Below, one piece after another: positions 54,185 through 64,000 of a stretch of 64,000 nt of DNA; position 1 is the stretch's first letter; each line of letters begins with the position of its first letter. Origin of the DNA: Schizochytrium sp. TIO01. Its lineage: Eukaryota > Sar > Bigyra > Thraustochytrida > Thraustochytriidae. The stretch is taken from the NCBI GenBank assembly GCA_004764695.1, contig SMSO01000031.1, positions 7,931,261-7,995,260 of the forward strand. The letters are read 5' to 3'. Under the pieces are notes generated by a model that was given only the letters and a program-made list of their open reading frames with translations, was not told the origin of the DNA and made no database searches. The position numbers were made by a program, and so were the translations under genes.

Positions 54185-55086
54185 GACTCGTATGAACCCG
54201 TTCTTTCTAAATGTCGTTCTTAGTTAAAAGAACAGGAAGAACAGAACGGACCCCCTTTTTTCCCTCCTCCAGGTCTGCGTCAAAAGTATTCTAAACCTGC
54301 CTCAAGGTCTCCAAACCTGGAGAATTTCTCGCTGGTGCTCTTCAGAACGTTGTAGAACCAAGTCTTCTATGTGGTTGGGGCCCTTGACTGCTTTATTCAG
54401 CCTACTACCTCCAGGGCACTCCTTGCGGCGGTTGCTGGGGATTCCGGATAAACTAGACTTGGAACAGAATGTTTCGGGATATCTTGGAGAAAGGGAGTTT
54501 AGCCGAACTCGATGCTGTATAGAGTCGCGTTAGCTCATAGTAGCCCACTCGATAAATCATAGTAGGGATATATAGTCTACTGTAGAGGGTTTTGGTCAAA
54601 GTGAAACAATGAAATTTTCCACTGTGAACTCTTGCCGCCGCAATGGTTAGCGAGTATATGAGTACTGCTAGAGGCCGCTGTGCTATAATAGAATTAGGAA
54701 ATGTGCAAGTAGATAACAGGGGGTTATAAAGTGAAACAAAAGCATCAGAAGTGAAGTATACAGATCACAAGTAGAGATAAAGGAGAAGGCGCAACAGCAT
54801 GAAAAGTTTTAAATTCAAATCGCTCGACCGATCTTCGCGCTGCAAAAGCGCATTGGAGAGCGGCAGCGCGGCTCCGTGGTGGAGCTAGCGCACGTCCTCC
54901 GGCGGAGGATTGGCGCATTCTGCGCTCACTCTCTCGTCGGTGGGCGTCGCCGGGCGTCTTGGCTCTCCCCTCCCCCCTTGGATCACTCCACCACTTTGCC
55001 TTTGGCAATTTGGTCAAATTCATCGATATTTCATCGGTTGCGCAGCGACCTCGCGGTGCTGAGCGTAGTTTACGGTGCAAGACGTC
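54185..55086. other. Intergenic upstream of the poly-bromodomain gene
   Basis: Sequence of mixed composition that includes a GC-rich block at 54830-54990 just before the ATG. No gene or RNA is recognised. Confidence 0.4.
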
Positions 55087-58000
55087 ATGGAGGATCGTGG
55101 TAGCGGAGGACCGTCCACGCCGACAGCGTCGAGACATCGGTATAAGGGCGACAGAGCGCGGCAAAAGAGCCTCGATGAGGCGTATCCGTGGGATAAATGC
55201 GGAGACCAATGCCGGAAACTTTTTGAGAAGCTCATGAAACTCCCTGGTGCTCCAGACTTTGAGCAGGAGTATGACTGGAGCCAATTCAAATTCTACACAG
55301 ACTTTGTGGAGGAGCCTCTCACACTAGGTGCCGTCCGGAAGCGCATGGATCGCGATGAAAGCAAGAAACGAAAGATTAAGAGCGTGTCACAGTTCTACTG
55401 CAAGGTCAAAACTGTGTTTCTGAACGCCCTCAGATATTGGAGATGCCTTGAGGATGTTCGGAAGTCTGCATATAAGTTACTAGACAGCTTCACAACGATG
55501 TTTTGCAAGGAATTCCCTCTTGCCAAGGAGATTTTACAGACGAATAGGCTCACAGACAAGAACAGGGTCAAGGTGTGTAGAGAGGCGCTCGATGACATTC
55601 TATTGGGGTTTTCGCCAGTCAAAGATGGGAAAAAGTTAATTTTGTTTCAACAGGTGTTTTTCCCGGGTCGCAAGGAAGGCTTTGTCAACCAAGCTGACCC
55701 CGGCAAATCGCCACTTTCGCTTCTAGATATTGTGGACCGTCTCAACTTTGGGGATTTTTACAAGGACATTGGAGGCTTTGTGGAAGACCTTCATAATGCA
55801 CTTGACTCATGGACTGTTTACATTGAGAAGAACCCTGAATTCAAGAACAGTAGCAAGTTTGGTCAGAAGGTGCAACAGACTCTTGATGAGTTTGTGGGGA
55901 AGTTTCCCAACAAGCTGCAGGATGCCAAAATCGATACAACTGAAGCACGCATTGGGAATGTAATGCTCTCAAAGTTTGCTTCTGATGACCTCAGCCGTGA
56001 CGACCTTCGCAAATTTCTTGTGCATGTGCTTGATGTTCTAGCTAAGATGGACATGCTAGGCGTTTTCCAAGCTCCTGTCGATGCAGAACAGCTAAAGCTA
56101 TTTCAATACTTTGAGGTCATCGAACACCCCATGGATCTCGGCACTGTTCGGGAGCTTGTACCCTTTTACCATACTGTCAAAGAGTTTGTGGCAGACGTAC
56201 GCCTTGTCTTCACCAATTGTGCCACATTTAACTCTGACACAGATATGGTCGCTGGTGTAGGTAAGACAATCGGTAAGGAGTTCGAGATGATCTTTGCAGA
56301 GTTTCTTAAACCCCGCCTTGACGCTGTGGTGAATACTAAGGAGGAGATTGCCAAGGCTGGAAAACGCCCCGACCCTGAGCGATTGAAGAAGGCCTTTGAA
56401 AAATCTAAACATGGTTCAAAAAAGAAAAAGGAAAATCAAACCGACGCAGAAAAATCCAGCAAGGACAGCTCAGGCGGCGACAAGGAAGCCAAAGGAAGTA
56501 GCAAGAGCAAGAGCAAGAGCAAGAGCAAGGATAAAGAAAAAAGCAAAGGCAAGGAGAGGGACCGAGATAAAGACAAAGGCAAGGATAAAGAATCTAAGGA
56601 CAAAAGCCACAAGGACAAAGATAAGGAGAAGGACAAAGATGCTGGGAAGGGCGACGCCACCTCCTCAAGCAAGTCTGCATCGAAAAGTGGGAAAGGATCT
56701 TCCTCAGTAACTCCTTCTGTCACGACAGATGAAAACGCCTCAGGATTTCCCGAGGCGAATGCTTGCCTTGATGTCATGAATAGCATTCGCAAAATGCCCG
56801 AGGCTGTCGCTTTTCTTTTGCCGTTCGACTGGAAAGCTGAGGGCTTTCCAAGCTATCCAGTCATTATCAAGGAACCTATGGACTTTTCACAAATCACTGA
56901 TAAGCTTCGCCATGGGAATTACAACAATCTCAAAGCCTTCAATTACGATGTATCTCTGGTCTTCGACAATTGTCGTACCTTCAACGATGAGCGGTGCGAG
57001 ATTGTTCCGAAATGTAACAAAGTGGAACGCAGATATCGCAAGCTTATGGAGAAAAAGTTAGACTCCAAAGTCACGAGTGGACTTTGGGGTGCTGCTCCTC
57101 CACCTCCTCCTCCACCACCGGCGGATGATGGTAAGCCTTCGTCAACATCAAGCAAAAAAAGGAAGAAACACGCCTCATCACCAGCAAAACCAGCACAAGT
57201 TGTTGTTCCTCCTACAAAACAAGGGAGAGATTCTGATGAAAAGGATTCCATTCCCGCTACCGGGACACCCAGTGGCCACTTTCCTCGTAGGGAGTGCAAG
57301 AGAATACTTGATGAAATTAGGCGTCTGCCTGCGTCTAACCCTTTCAGAGCGCCTGTGAAAGATATTCCTGGATACGAAGACATTATCAAGAATCCCATGG
57401 ATCTGAAGACTCTCGGTTCTAAGTTGAAAACAATGACCTCTGCACAAGAGTTTGCAGACAACATGCACTTAATCTTCGACAACGCTCTCAAATTTAATAA
57501 GAAGGATGACGATCCCAATGTCCCCATTCGGAAATGGGCCACAGAGCTTCGCGATACGTTTGACAGCATGTATCAAGATCGAATTGTGAATGCAAAACCA
57601 ACCACAAGCCCTGTTCCTTCTCACACGAAAAGGCCTCGCGAGAATGACGACGCTAGTGAGTCTGGTGGCGGTGGGAACAAGTCAAAGAAGGCCCGCACAT
57701 CGCCTTCTGCATCTTCGCAGAAGGCGACAGGTGGAAGTGGAACCGGTGATTCCAAAATAAAGGTGAAGCTCCGGATCAAACCAATCGAGGATACCAGCAA
57801 ATCTGACGAAAAACCAAGCAGCAAATCTGAAGAGAAGTCCAGTAAGAAGAAGAAAAAGAAGAAGAGCAAGGACAAGGACAAGAAGGAGGAGAAAGAAAAA
57901 GAGAAAGAGATCAAGGAAAGGGAAAAAGAGAAGGAAAAGGAAAAGGAAAAGGAAAGGGAAAAGGAAAAGAGTTCATCTTCAAAGAAGAAGGAAGCAGCCG

Positions 58001-61000
58001 AATCTGGCAGCTCGGCAACCAAGACCGAACCTTCTTCCTCATCCAAGAAGAAAGGTTCGTCAAAGCCAAATGCATCAGGTTCATCGAGTAAGAATTCCTC
58101 AAAATCTGCAGCCGCGAAGGATCTTCCTCCCCCACCCCCTCCTCCAGCACCGCCTGCTAAAAAAGAAGTTAAGGAGAAGGAAGAGGCTCCCCCCGCCACC
58201 TCCTCCACCCCCGCCCCCTCCTCCGCCTCCGCCCCCTCCTCCCAAACCAGCTCTATCAGTAGTACGACCAGGCACCGTCGGGCCCCTTGGTCCTGGCGGC
58301 AGCAAGCGTTCAGCAGAGAATTACTTAGACCAACCATCTAGGCATCATAAGAAGTCGAGAAACGATCGTTCTGGAGGTGGATCTGGATCTGGCGTTCTAA
58401 ATTTTGAACCCCCGCCTGAACCCCAGCGTGAGCTTTTACCATTTGAGGAATCTGCCAAACGCCAAGTGATGAAATTAGCACGTCACGAATGGGGAGCGCT
58501 CTACTTTAGTCGCCCTGTTGTGGAGTCTTTTCCAGATCTGGAGCGCGACTATTTGGCTGTCATTTCACACCCAATGGATCTCCGCACTATCCTAACAAAG
58601 TTGTACGATGGAGAGCATTACAATAGCACTGACGATGTAGACCACGACGTTCAGCTGATGCTTGATAACGCATACAAGTTCAACCACGATGATTCTGCTC
58701 GTGCCATGCGTCGACATTTTGATCACTTGCGCACGTTTTGGCGACATCTTCTTGGAGAGTGTTCTGATCGACCTGCTGAAGAACGTGATGCTTTGCGTCA
58801 AGAGCGCGAACAAAAGCTTGTTGACGTGGACATGAGTATTACACAGCGTGGCAACGGCTTTCTCCGGAAGCTTATGTCCAGCAGGAATAATGATAATAAG
58901 TGGTTTCTGCACCCAGTGGATACTAAAGCGTACTCTGATTATACCTCTATCGTCAAGCAACCGATGGATCTGGGAACCGTCAAGTCCCAACTGGACAAGT
59001 CTATGTATGACGTACCTGGTGGCTTTATGCAATTTGCTACAGACATTCGGACTATTTTTGATAACTGCTTATTGTATAACAGAGCTGATAACCCGAATAA
59101 CTCAACTATTCGCGGTATGGCTATGCGCATGCGGGAACTGTTTGAAGCTGAATGGGCAATGCTAACCCTTGAAGTTCTGGAGCGTTTTGAACGTCAAAAG
59201 CTCATGACTGAGCTTTTAATCGAGGCTGAAGTAGATCGAACTATCCAAGAGTCGAACATTACTGATGCGAACGAGATTGAGCGTATTCGAGGCGTTGTAC
59301 GAAATAGAGTTGAGCACGAACGTGCACCAAAGAAGAAAAAGAAAAAGCATCGTCACAGTATTCACGACGATGACGATGATGGCGGGGATGACTACGAATC
59401 GGGCATGTCTGATGAAGATGAAGGCCCACCTCCTGATGACCATGAAGATGACGAAGACTACGATGATAGCGGTCGCCCTGTTTCCCGGCGTCATGGCGGT
59501 TCTCGTGCATACATTGGGGGCGGCGGTGGCGGTTTATACACGGATTCGCGCTATATCCCGGAGGGCTTTGAAGACAGCGATGAGGATGACGATATGGAGT
59601 ATGCTGGCTTTATGTCACACATGGAGTCGCGTTTAAGCAAACCTAAAGTTGATCCGGCCAAGTATCGTGAGTATCTTTCGCAAGTCGACTCTGCAAAGAG
59701 TCAAGCAATGCTACGAGCTGAAGCTTTGACAAAAGAACGCCGGACGTTGGCAGAACAGGCTGCACGTCGTGCTGAGCGTCTCCGTAAGCGTGCTGCAGAA
59801 GAAGAGATCCGTCTGGAAGGGACACCTCCTGCAGTGCTAGCAGATGAGCAGGTTGCTCACGCGCAAACCATGAAGTTTCGTATCAACCCTTCGAAAAAGC
59901 GTCTTGCTCGCTTTAAGGGTCGTGATCTCAAGTCAACCAGGGATGCTGAGGATGAAGAGGAGGAGGATGAAGGCGGTTTCGCGGATGAGGACGTAGACGT
60001 GGCAACAAGCAACGAAGCGGCGTTTGCGCTTTGGCGAGACAAGGTCTTGTCTAGTATGTCCAAGTCGATTGCAACTGAAGTGTCCCAAGATGCAAACCAT
60101 ATGACTCCATCTGACAAAGAGATGCTAGACCAGGCTCTGTCTTCTTCAACGGAGAAGCCTGCAACTGAAAGTTTACCCGCTGCGACCCCTTCTGATACCA
60201 ATATCTCCGCTACTGTTGCAGCAGATGATGTTGCGGCGGGCACTTTGCCAAAATCTTCTGCTGTACCGGCTGCTGTTACCAATTCAAGCAAACCAGCACA
60301 GGTGAACTCGTCAGCAGCAGCAGCAACATTGGGCGCTAATCTAAGCGCTCATGAAATGGCTTTGCAACAGCAAAAGAAGGAACTTGAATTGTTGGATTGT
60401 GTGGTACAACTTGAATGCAAGGTTCCGCTACTTATTCACCGTGCCATCAATGTAGAGAATCTGCCACCGAGTTCCAGCCAAAGCTCAAGTAACGCTGGAT
60501 CGACCAGTTCAGCTCACCCTTGTCTGGAAGCTCGAGTAGAGCAACGAATTCTAATGATTGAGGGTCTTGAGCTCTGCTTTGGATCGCTACTTTTGAGCTT
60601 GGTCAAGCCTGGTGAGACGCCTAAATCAAAATCCATGCAATGGCGGCCACGATCTGATTACCTAGAAGGTCCCTCTCCTCCTTTCGAAGTTAAATTGCCA
60701 GCAGAGACCCAATTTCAGCATGCTGTCATTTCTGTCTGCACTCGTTTTATGTCTAAGCGGAAAATTTCCGGAAATACCCGCCGCTCTTTTCATCGTGCCA
60801 TTCAGCATATTGTGCAGCTACCTGTGCGAGCTAACCAGGGTGATAACTCGCTGTTAGCCCCAAGCGTGCGCACGGCTCGTCGGTTTATGGAGAAACGGCC
60901 TTCAACAGATGTTGAGGATCTCCCTACAGATGAAGAGACGGCTGGACGCGACATGGAGGCGCTTATGTCCTGGAAGATGCACGCTGACCACTGCATGCTC

Positions 61001-61153
61001 ACATGCGATCCCGAGGTGCAAATGCGCGGAGGCCGTGCTTATCTTGCCGTGCGTTACCTTGGTCTGGCTGGACACGTGGGTGTGTCTGTCCGGGACGAAC
61101 CTATCCTTTTGACCACGACTTCAAAACTTAGCTCTGTCTCTGGCACGATGTAA
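55087..61153 (+). CDS. Poly-bromodomain chromatin protein (PBRM1-like)
   Basis: Bromodomains bind acetyl-lysine; polybromo is a subunit of PBAF-type SWI/SNF remodellers. The start is the ATG at 55087. Six bromodomain blocks are visible, coded near 55200-55440, 56020-56310, 56750-57060, 57290-57580, 58460-58770 and 58850-59170; a degenerate seventh lies near 55700-55910. Blocks 2-6 keep the acetyl-lysine Asn (NCATFN, NCRTFN, NALKFN, NAYKFN, NCLLYN). Block 1 has YW at that place. Long Lys/Ser/Glu and poly-Pro linkers separate them. The frame changes at the poly-Pro region: either an 85-nt intron 58089-58173 (GTAAGA..TTAAG) or a one-base indel in the C-run at 58189-58194. The intron model gives 1993 aa. 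Acidic and helical regions follow. I see no BAH or HMG domain, unlike animal PBRM1. Confidence 0.8.
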
Positions 61154-61987
61154 CCACCGTTGCCCTCAACAGAGACGCCAGCTTCGTTGATGCTATCAGA
61201 GAACATTCTCATGACCCATATGTATGGAATTGATTACATACATAGTTCTTGCTTACACTGTCTCTCCTGACTATTTCTTTTGTCGGAAGATCAAAACAAA
61301 AAAAATAACCACCTTATAAAATATTAATTGCAACCGGAACTGATCGACATTCCCGAGGCTCTTGCTGTAAATGCACTGAGATTCCTGACATATGTTTCTT
61401 TTGTTCACCTCCGAAGATATACGGATTTGGCGCGGGAAGAACTATGTTAACCCTTCTTGCTTATTTAGTAGTATTACCTTTCGTTTCGATTCTTGAAATT
61501 TGTCCTCCACTTGATACTGTTGTAATTATATCGAATTTGATAATGTTTGCTTGTGTTTAGATCTTATTTGGAAATCCGAAGGTGGTATATATGTTCGATC
61601 AACCAGTAATATGCCTGTACCTGGGATTCATCCAAGTAATAGAAGGATTCATACGGACAATCTCTGCCACGTGAGATTGCAACTCCTATCAATGCTTTAA
61701 CTTGGGTAGAAACTCAAACCAAAGCATCTACTGATAGGGTATACAGCCTAATTTTATATATATTAATTTCAAATATAAAAAGTTGATTAATAATTTATAG
61801 AGAAAAGGTTGGGAAACCATTGGATAAGTGAAAAGGACTCCCACGATTGACATCTATACAGCAAACTTTGCCAAGCATCACGGTGGGGTACCAAAGGCGA
61901 GGCTTGAAAAGGGACTAGGCTTGAAAAGCTGATCATACTCAACAACGCAGCAACGTGAAAAACAGTTCTAGAGGCGCATAAAATATC
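61154..61987. other. Intergenic, AT-rich
   Basis: This is the 3' flank of the poly-bromodomain gene and the promoter of the GTPase gene. Two overlapping open frames without start codons occur on the plus strand at 61330-61560. They have no splice support, so I do not call them. An AT-rich block lies at 61750-61800. Confidence 0.35.
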
Positions 61988-63022
61988 ATGGCAGCCATCA
62001 ATTGGTTCCCAGGCCACATGCACAAGGCGCGGCTGGAGATCGCGACGCAGATGCGGCGTGTGAAGCTTGTGATCGAGGTTCTTGATGCGAGAGCGCCCTT
62101 CAGCAGCGAAAACCCACTCGTACCACAGCTGAGGGGTTCTACACCATACCTGAAAGTCCTTAACAAATCTGATCTTGCTGACCCTGAAGTGACGAAGCGC
62201 TGGATAGACCATCTTTCCGCAGAAAGTGGTGTGGAGGCAATTGCGGCAAGGGCAACGAACTCTGAAGAAGCTCGAAAAGTTCTTGCTCGAGGCGAAGAAC
62301 TTCTTGGCTCCAACAGTGACAAAGCCTCGCTCGTAATGATTTTGGGCATCCCAAACGCAGGGAAGTCCACGCTTATCAATGCCATGGCAGGCAAGCAAAT
62401 CTGCCGCACAGAAAATAGGCCTGCAGTGACTCAGCGACAGCAGAGAATTGTTCTCTCAAAGCGCGTTACATTGCTTGATACACCTGGATTTTTATGGCCA
62501 AGGTTATCTCCGAATGACTGTGCATACCGACTTGCAATCTGTGGCTCGATCAAAGATGGCATATTTAGCTACGATGTCGCTGCGCAGTATCTTGCAAAGT
62601 ACTTTGCAAGAATGAAACCAGAGGCATTCGGGGCATACGACATTAAAAGCGAGGATTTGCCCAAGATCCCAGAAGAATATGGGGATGACGAGACTAAGGT
62701 GAATGAGGTACTTTCGACGGAATGGTATCGTAACACTATGAGTAAGATTGCAGAAAAACGGAACTTGCTGTCAAAAGGTGGCGTTCCAGATATTGACAGA
62801 GCTGCTGAGATCTTTGTTCGTGATTTCCGCAAGGGAAGCTTAGGCAGAATCACCCTTGAGACTCCTGAAATGGTAGCAACTGATGAGTACCAACTTGGAA
62901 AGATTGACGGCGCTCGCACTGGCGCGGATCGACGTGGAGAACGTCGTGATGAGCGCCGCAGGCTTCGAAAAGCTGCGCTGAAGCAAAACAAGAAGGATGC
63001 AGCTGGTAAGATTCGCTTATAG
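61988..63022 (+). CDS. MTG1: Mitochondrial ribosome GTPase MTG1 (RbgA/YlqF family)
   Basis: RbgA/MTG1 GTPases help mature the large ribosomal subunit; the eukaryotic form usually acts in mitochondria. The 344-aa protein begins with the family signature INWFPGHMHKA. Its G motifs are circularly permuted: G4 NKSD near residue 58, then G1 GIPNAGKST near 119-127, then G3 DTPG near 163. The family GFLWPR follows. A basic C-terminal tail (RRGERRDERRRLRKAALKQNKKD) fits rRNA binding. It starts at the first ATG, with no clear presequence, so a location in plastid or another compartment is possible. The single exon has the usual family length. Confidence 0.92.
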   Translation: MAAINWFPGHMHKARLEIATQMRRVKLVIEVLDARAPFSSENPLVPQLRGSTPYLKVLNKSDLADPEVTKRWIDHLSAESGVEAIAARATNSEEARKVLARGEELLGSNSDKASLVMILGIPNAGKSTLINAMAGKQICRTENRPAVTQRQQRIVLSKRVTLLDTPGFLWPRLSPNDCAYRLAICGSIKDGIFSYDVAAQYLAKYFARMKPEAFGAYDIKSEDLPKIPEEYGDDETKVNEVLSTEWYRNTMSKIAEKRNLLSKGGVPDIDRAAEIFVRDFRKGSLGRITLETPEMVATDEYQLGKIDGARTGADRRGERRDERRRLRKAALKQNKKDAAGKIRL

Positions 63023-63794
63023 AGGTGGTATTTACGCGCATATTGTTTGCTAAGCTATTTGCGTTTGGAGCTTTGCAAACACCTAAATTTTGTAGATTAC
63101 CTGCACACCTACATTGATTTCTCTGGGACGGCTTGGTAGCAAAGAAAAACTGAAACCTACAGGATTCTTGATTTATTAAATTATTTGACGCGTATTGCTA
63201 GTCTTTGCGAAGATACACTTGCCTTGAAAATACTTCAACACAGACACGCCATGCGCATGTGTGTTAATAAAATAAAATAAAATGTATCTAGTAGCACTGT
63301 CATCAGTTTTTTTTTTGTAACCCATTGTTGGCAAGTTTATAGTTGAGCTCTTACTCATGGAAAGGATTGATTGGAGCGTGGTGACCGTGAATCCCGCAGT
63401 TGATTACCACGTAAGTAACATTTAAATGATCATATATAAGAAAAGCTGTGCGTCTCAAATACATTGATATATCGCAAGCAAAGGTTTGATGCATATTTAT
63501 TTCCTTCTGTTAATGTAAAAAGGATGCTATTTAATGGAACAGGGTGCTCCGATTTCAAGCAAAATGGCATGATAAAGTTAAATAAAATAAAAAACCAAGA
63601 AATTGTTGATTCGTGTGGTAGATAAAAGACAAAGTTCTTTTTTGATGTTAGCAATCGTATTTGATTCCCAGAAGGCTAGATTATATTATATTGAGCTATG
63701 CTGAGCAGTTGGAGGCCGCACAAAAGGTCCAGTGGGTGACGCAGAGCCAAAAGACAAGAAATGTCTGAAAAGGATAATACTATGAGAAATAAGT
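63023..63794. other. Intergenic between convergent genes, AT-rich
   Basis: AT-rich 3' flanks with poly-T at 63307-63316 and an AAATAAAATAAAAT-type run at 63269-63283. No gene or RNA is recognised. Confidence 0.4.
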
Positions 63795-64000
63795 TTAGTT
63801 AGCACGGCCAATGCGACGCCTCGAACCGCCCTGCTCATCCTCTTCTTCTTCTTCCTCCTCCTCCTCTTCTTCCTCCTCGTCGTCGTTATTTTCTTCCTCG
63901 TCTTCATCGAGGTCCTTCTCGTCATCGCCGTCAATGTCGTCTTCGTCGTCATCCGGGAGCATATCATCATCATCCTTCTTGTGCAAGGCATCTTCGTCAT
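63795..64000 (-). CDS. Acidic C-terminus of a protein cut by the window edge
   Basis: The frame is open from the window edge to TAA at 63795. Nearly all visible residues are Asp and Glu, with a run of glutamates coded by a GAG/GAA repeat near 63840-63885, ending in GGSRRRIGRAN. Highly acidic tails occur in many chaperones, nuclear and ER proteins; no function can be inferred. The N-terminal part lies outside the window. Confidence 0.6.
   Translation of the reverse strand, partial: DEDALHKKDDDDMLPDDDEDDIDGDDEKDLDEDEEENNDDEEEEEEEEEEEEEDEQGGSRRRIGRAN

Noticed and set aside
57621-58337. A 238-codon minus-strand ORF rich in Phe, Ser and Gly
   Set aside because: It is the antisense of the Lys/Glu- and Pro-rich linkers of the poly-bromodomain gene.
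61330-61560. Overlapping plus-strand open frames downstream of the poly-bromodomain gene
   Set aside because: Two frames are open at once, neither has an ATG start or splice support, and the region looks like an AT-rich 3' flank.

Overview
The window is nuclear DNA of a unicellular, flagellated eukaryote. It encodes a ciliary transition-zone protein (CC2D2A), a TRAPP subunit, a Ragulator subunit, a CDK, an F-box/LRR protein and two mitochondrial factors. Large genes are mostly single-exon, small genes carry introns, and genes lie on both strands with no operons. A stramenopile, perhaps labyrinthulomycete-like, is my guess from the gene mix and low intron density; nothing in the window proves it.

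Layout: (1) 1-16.1 kb is gene-dense: a partial unknown gene, CC2D2A, a NO VEIN/DUF3883 protein, a small ORF, mitochondrial PNPase and a myristoylated PP2C phosphatase. (2) 16.1-23.3 kb is gene-poor and rich in microsatellites and tandem repeats. (3) 23.3-32 kb holds an F-BAR/SH3 protein, a YaaA-family protein with a lysine-rich tail, a CDK9/12-like kinase and several candidate small spliced genes. (4) 32.6-47.8 kb holds TRAPPC8, mitochondrial IF3, a coiled-coil protein and an FHA-F-box-LRR protein. (5) 47.8-54.2 kb looks empty by long ORFs but hides spliced genes, including a clear three-exon LAMTOR2. (6) 55-64 kb holds a poly-bromodomain protein, the MTG1/RbgA GTPase and the end of an acidic protein.

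The genes are unrelated housekeeping, trafficking and chromatin functions, so no shared pathway is implied. PNPase, IF3 and MTG1 all act in mitochondrial RNA or translation. TRAPPC8 and LAMTOR2 act on endomembranes. CC2D2A marks a cilium.

Recurrent feature: in several genes two reading frames join only if a very short intron (37, 40 and 40 nt in CC2D2A, the coiled-coil gene and the FHA-F-box gene) is removed. All three give phase-correct proteins. One-base assembly indels are the alternative. Coordinates of spliced genes are outer limits; exon positions are given in the evidence.
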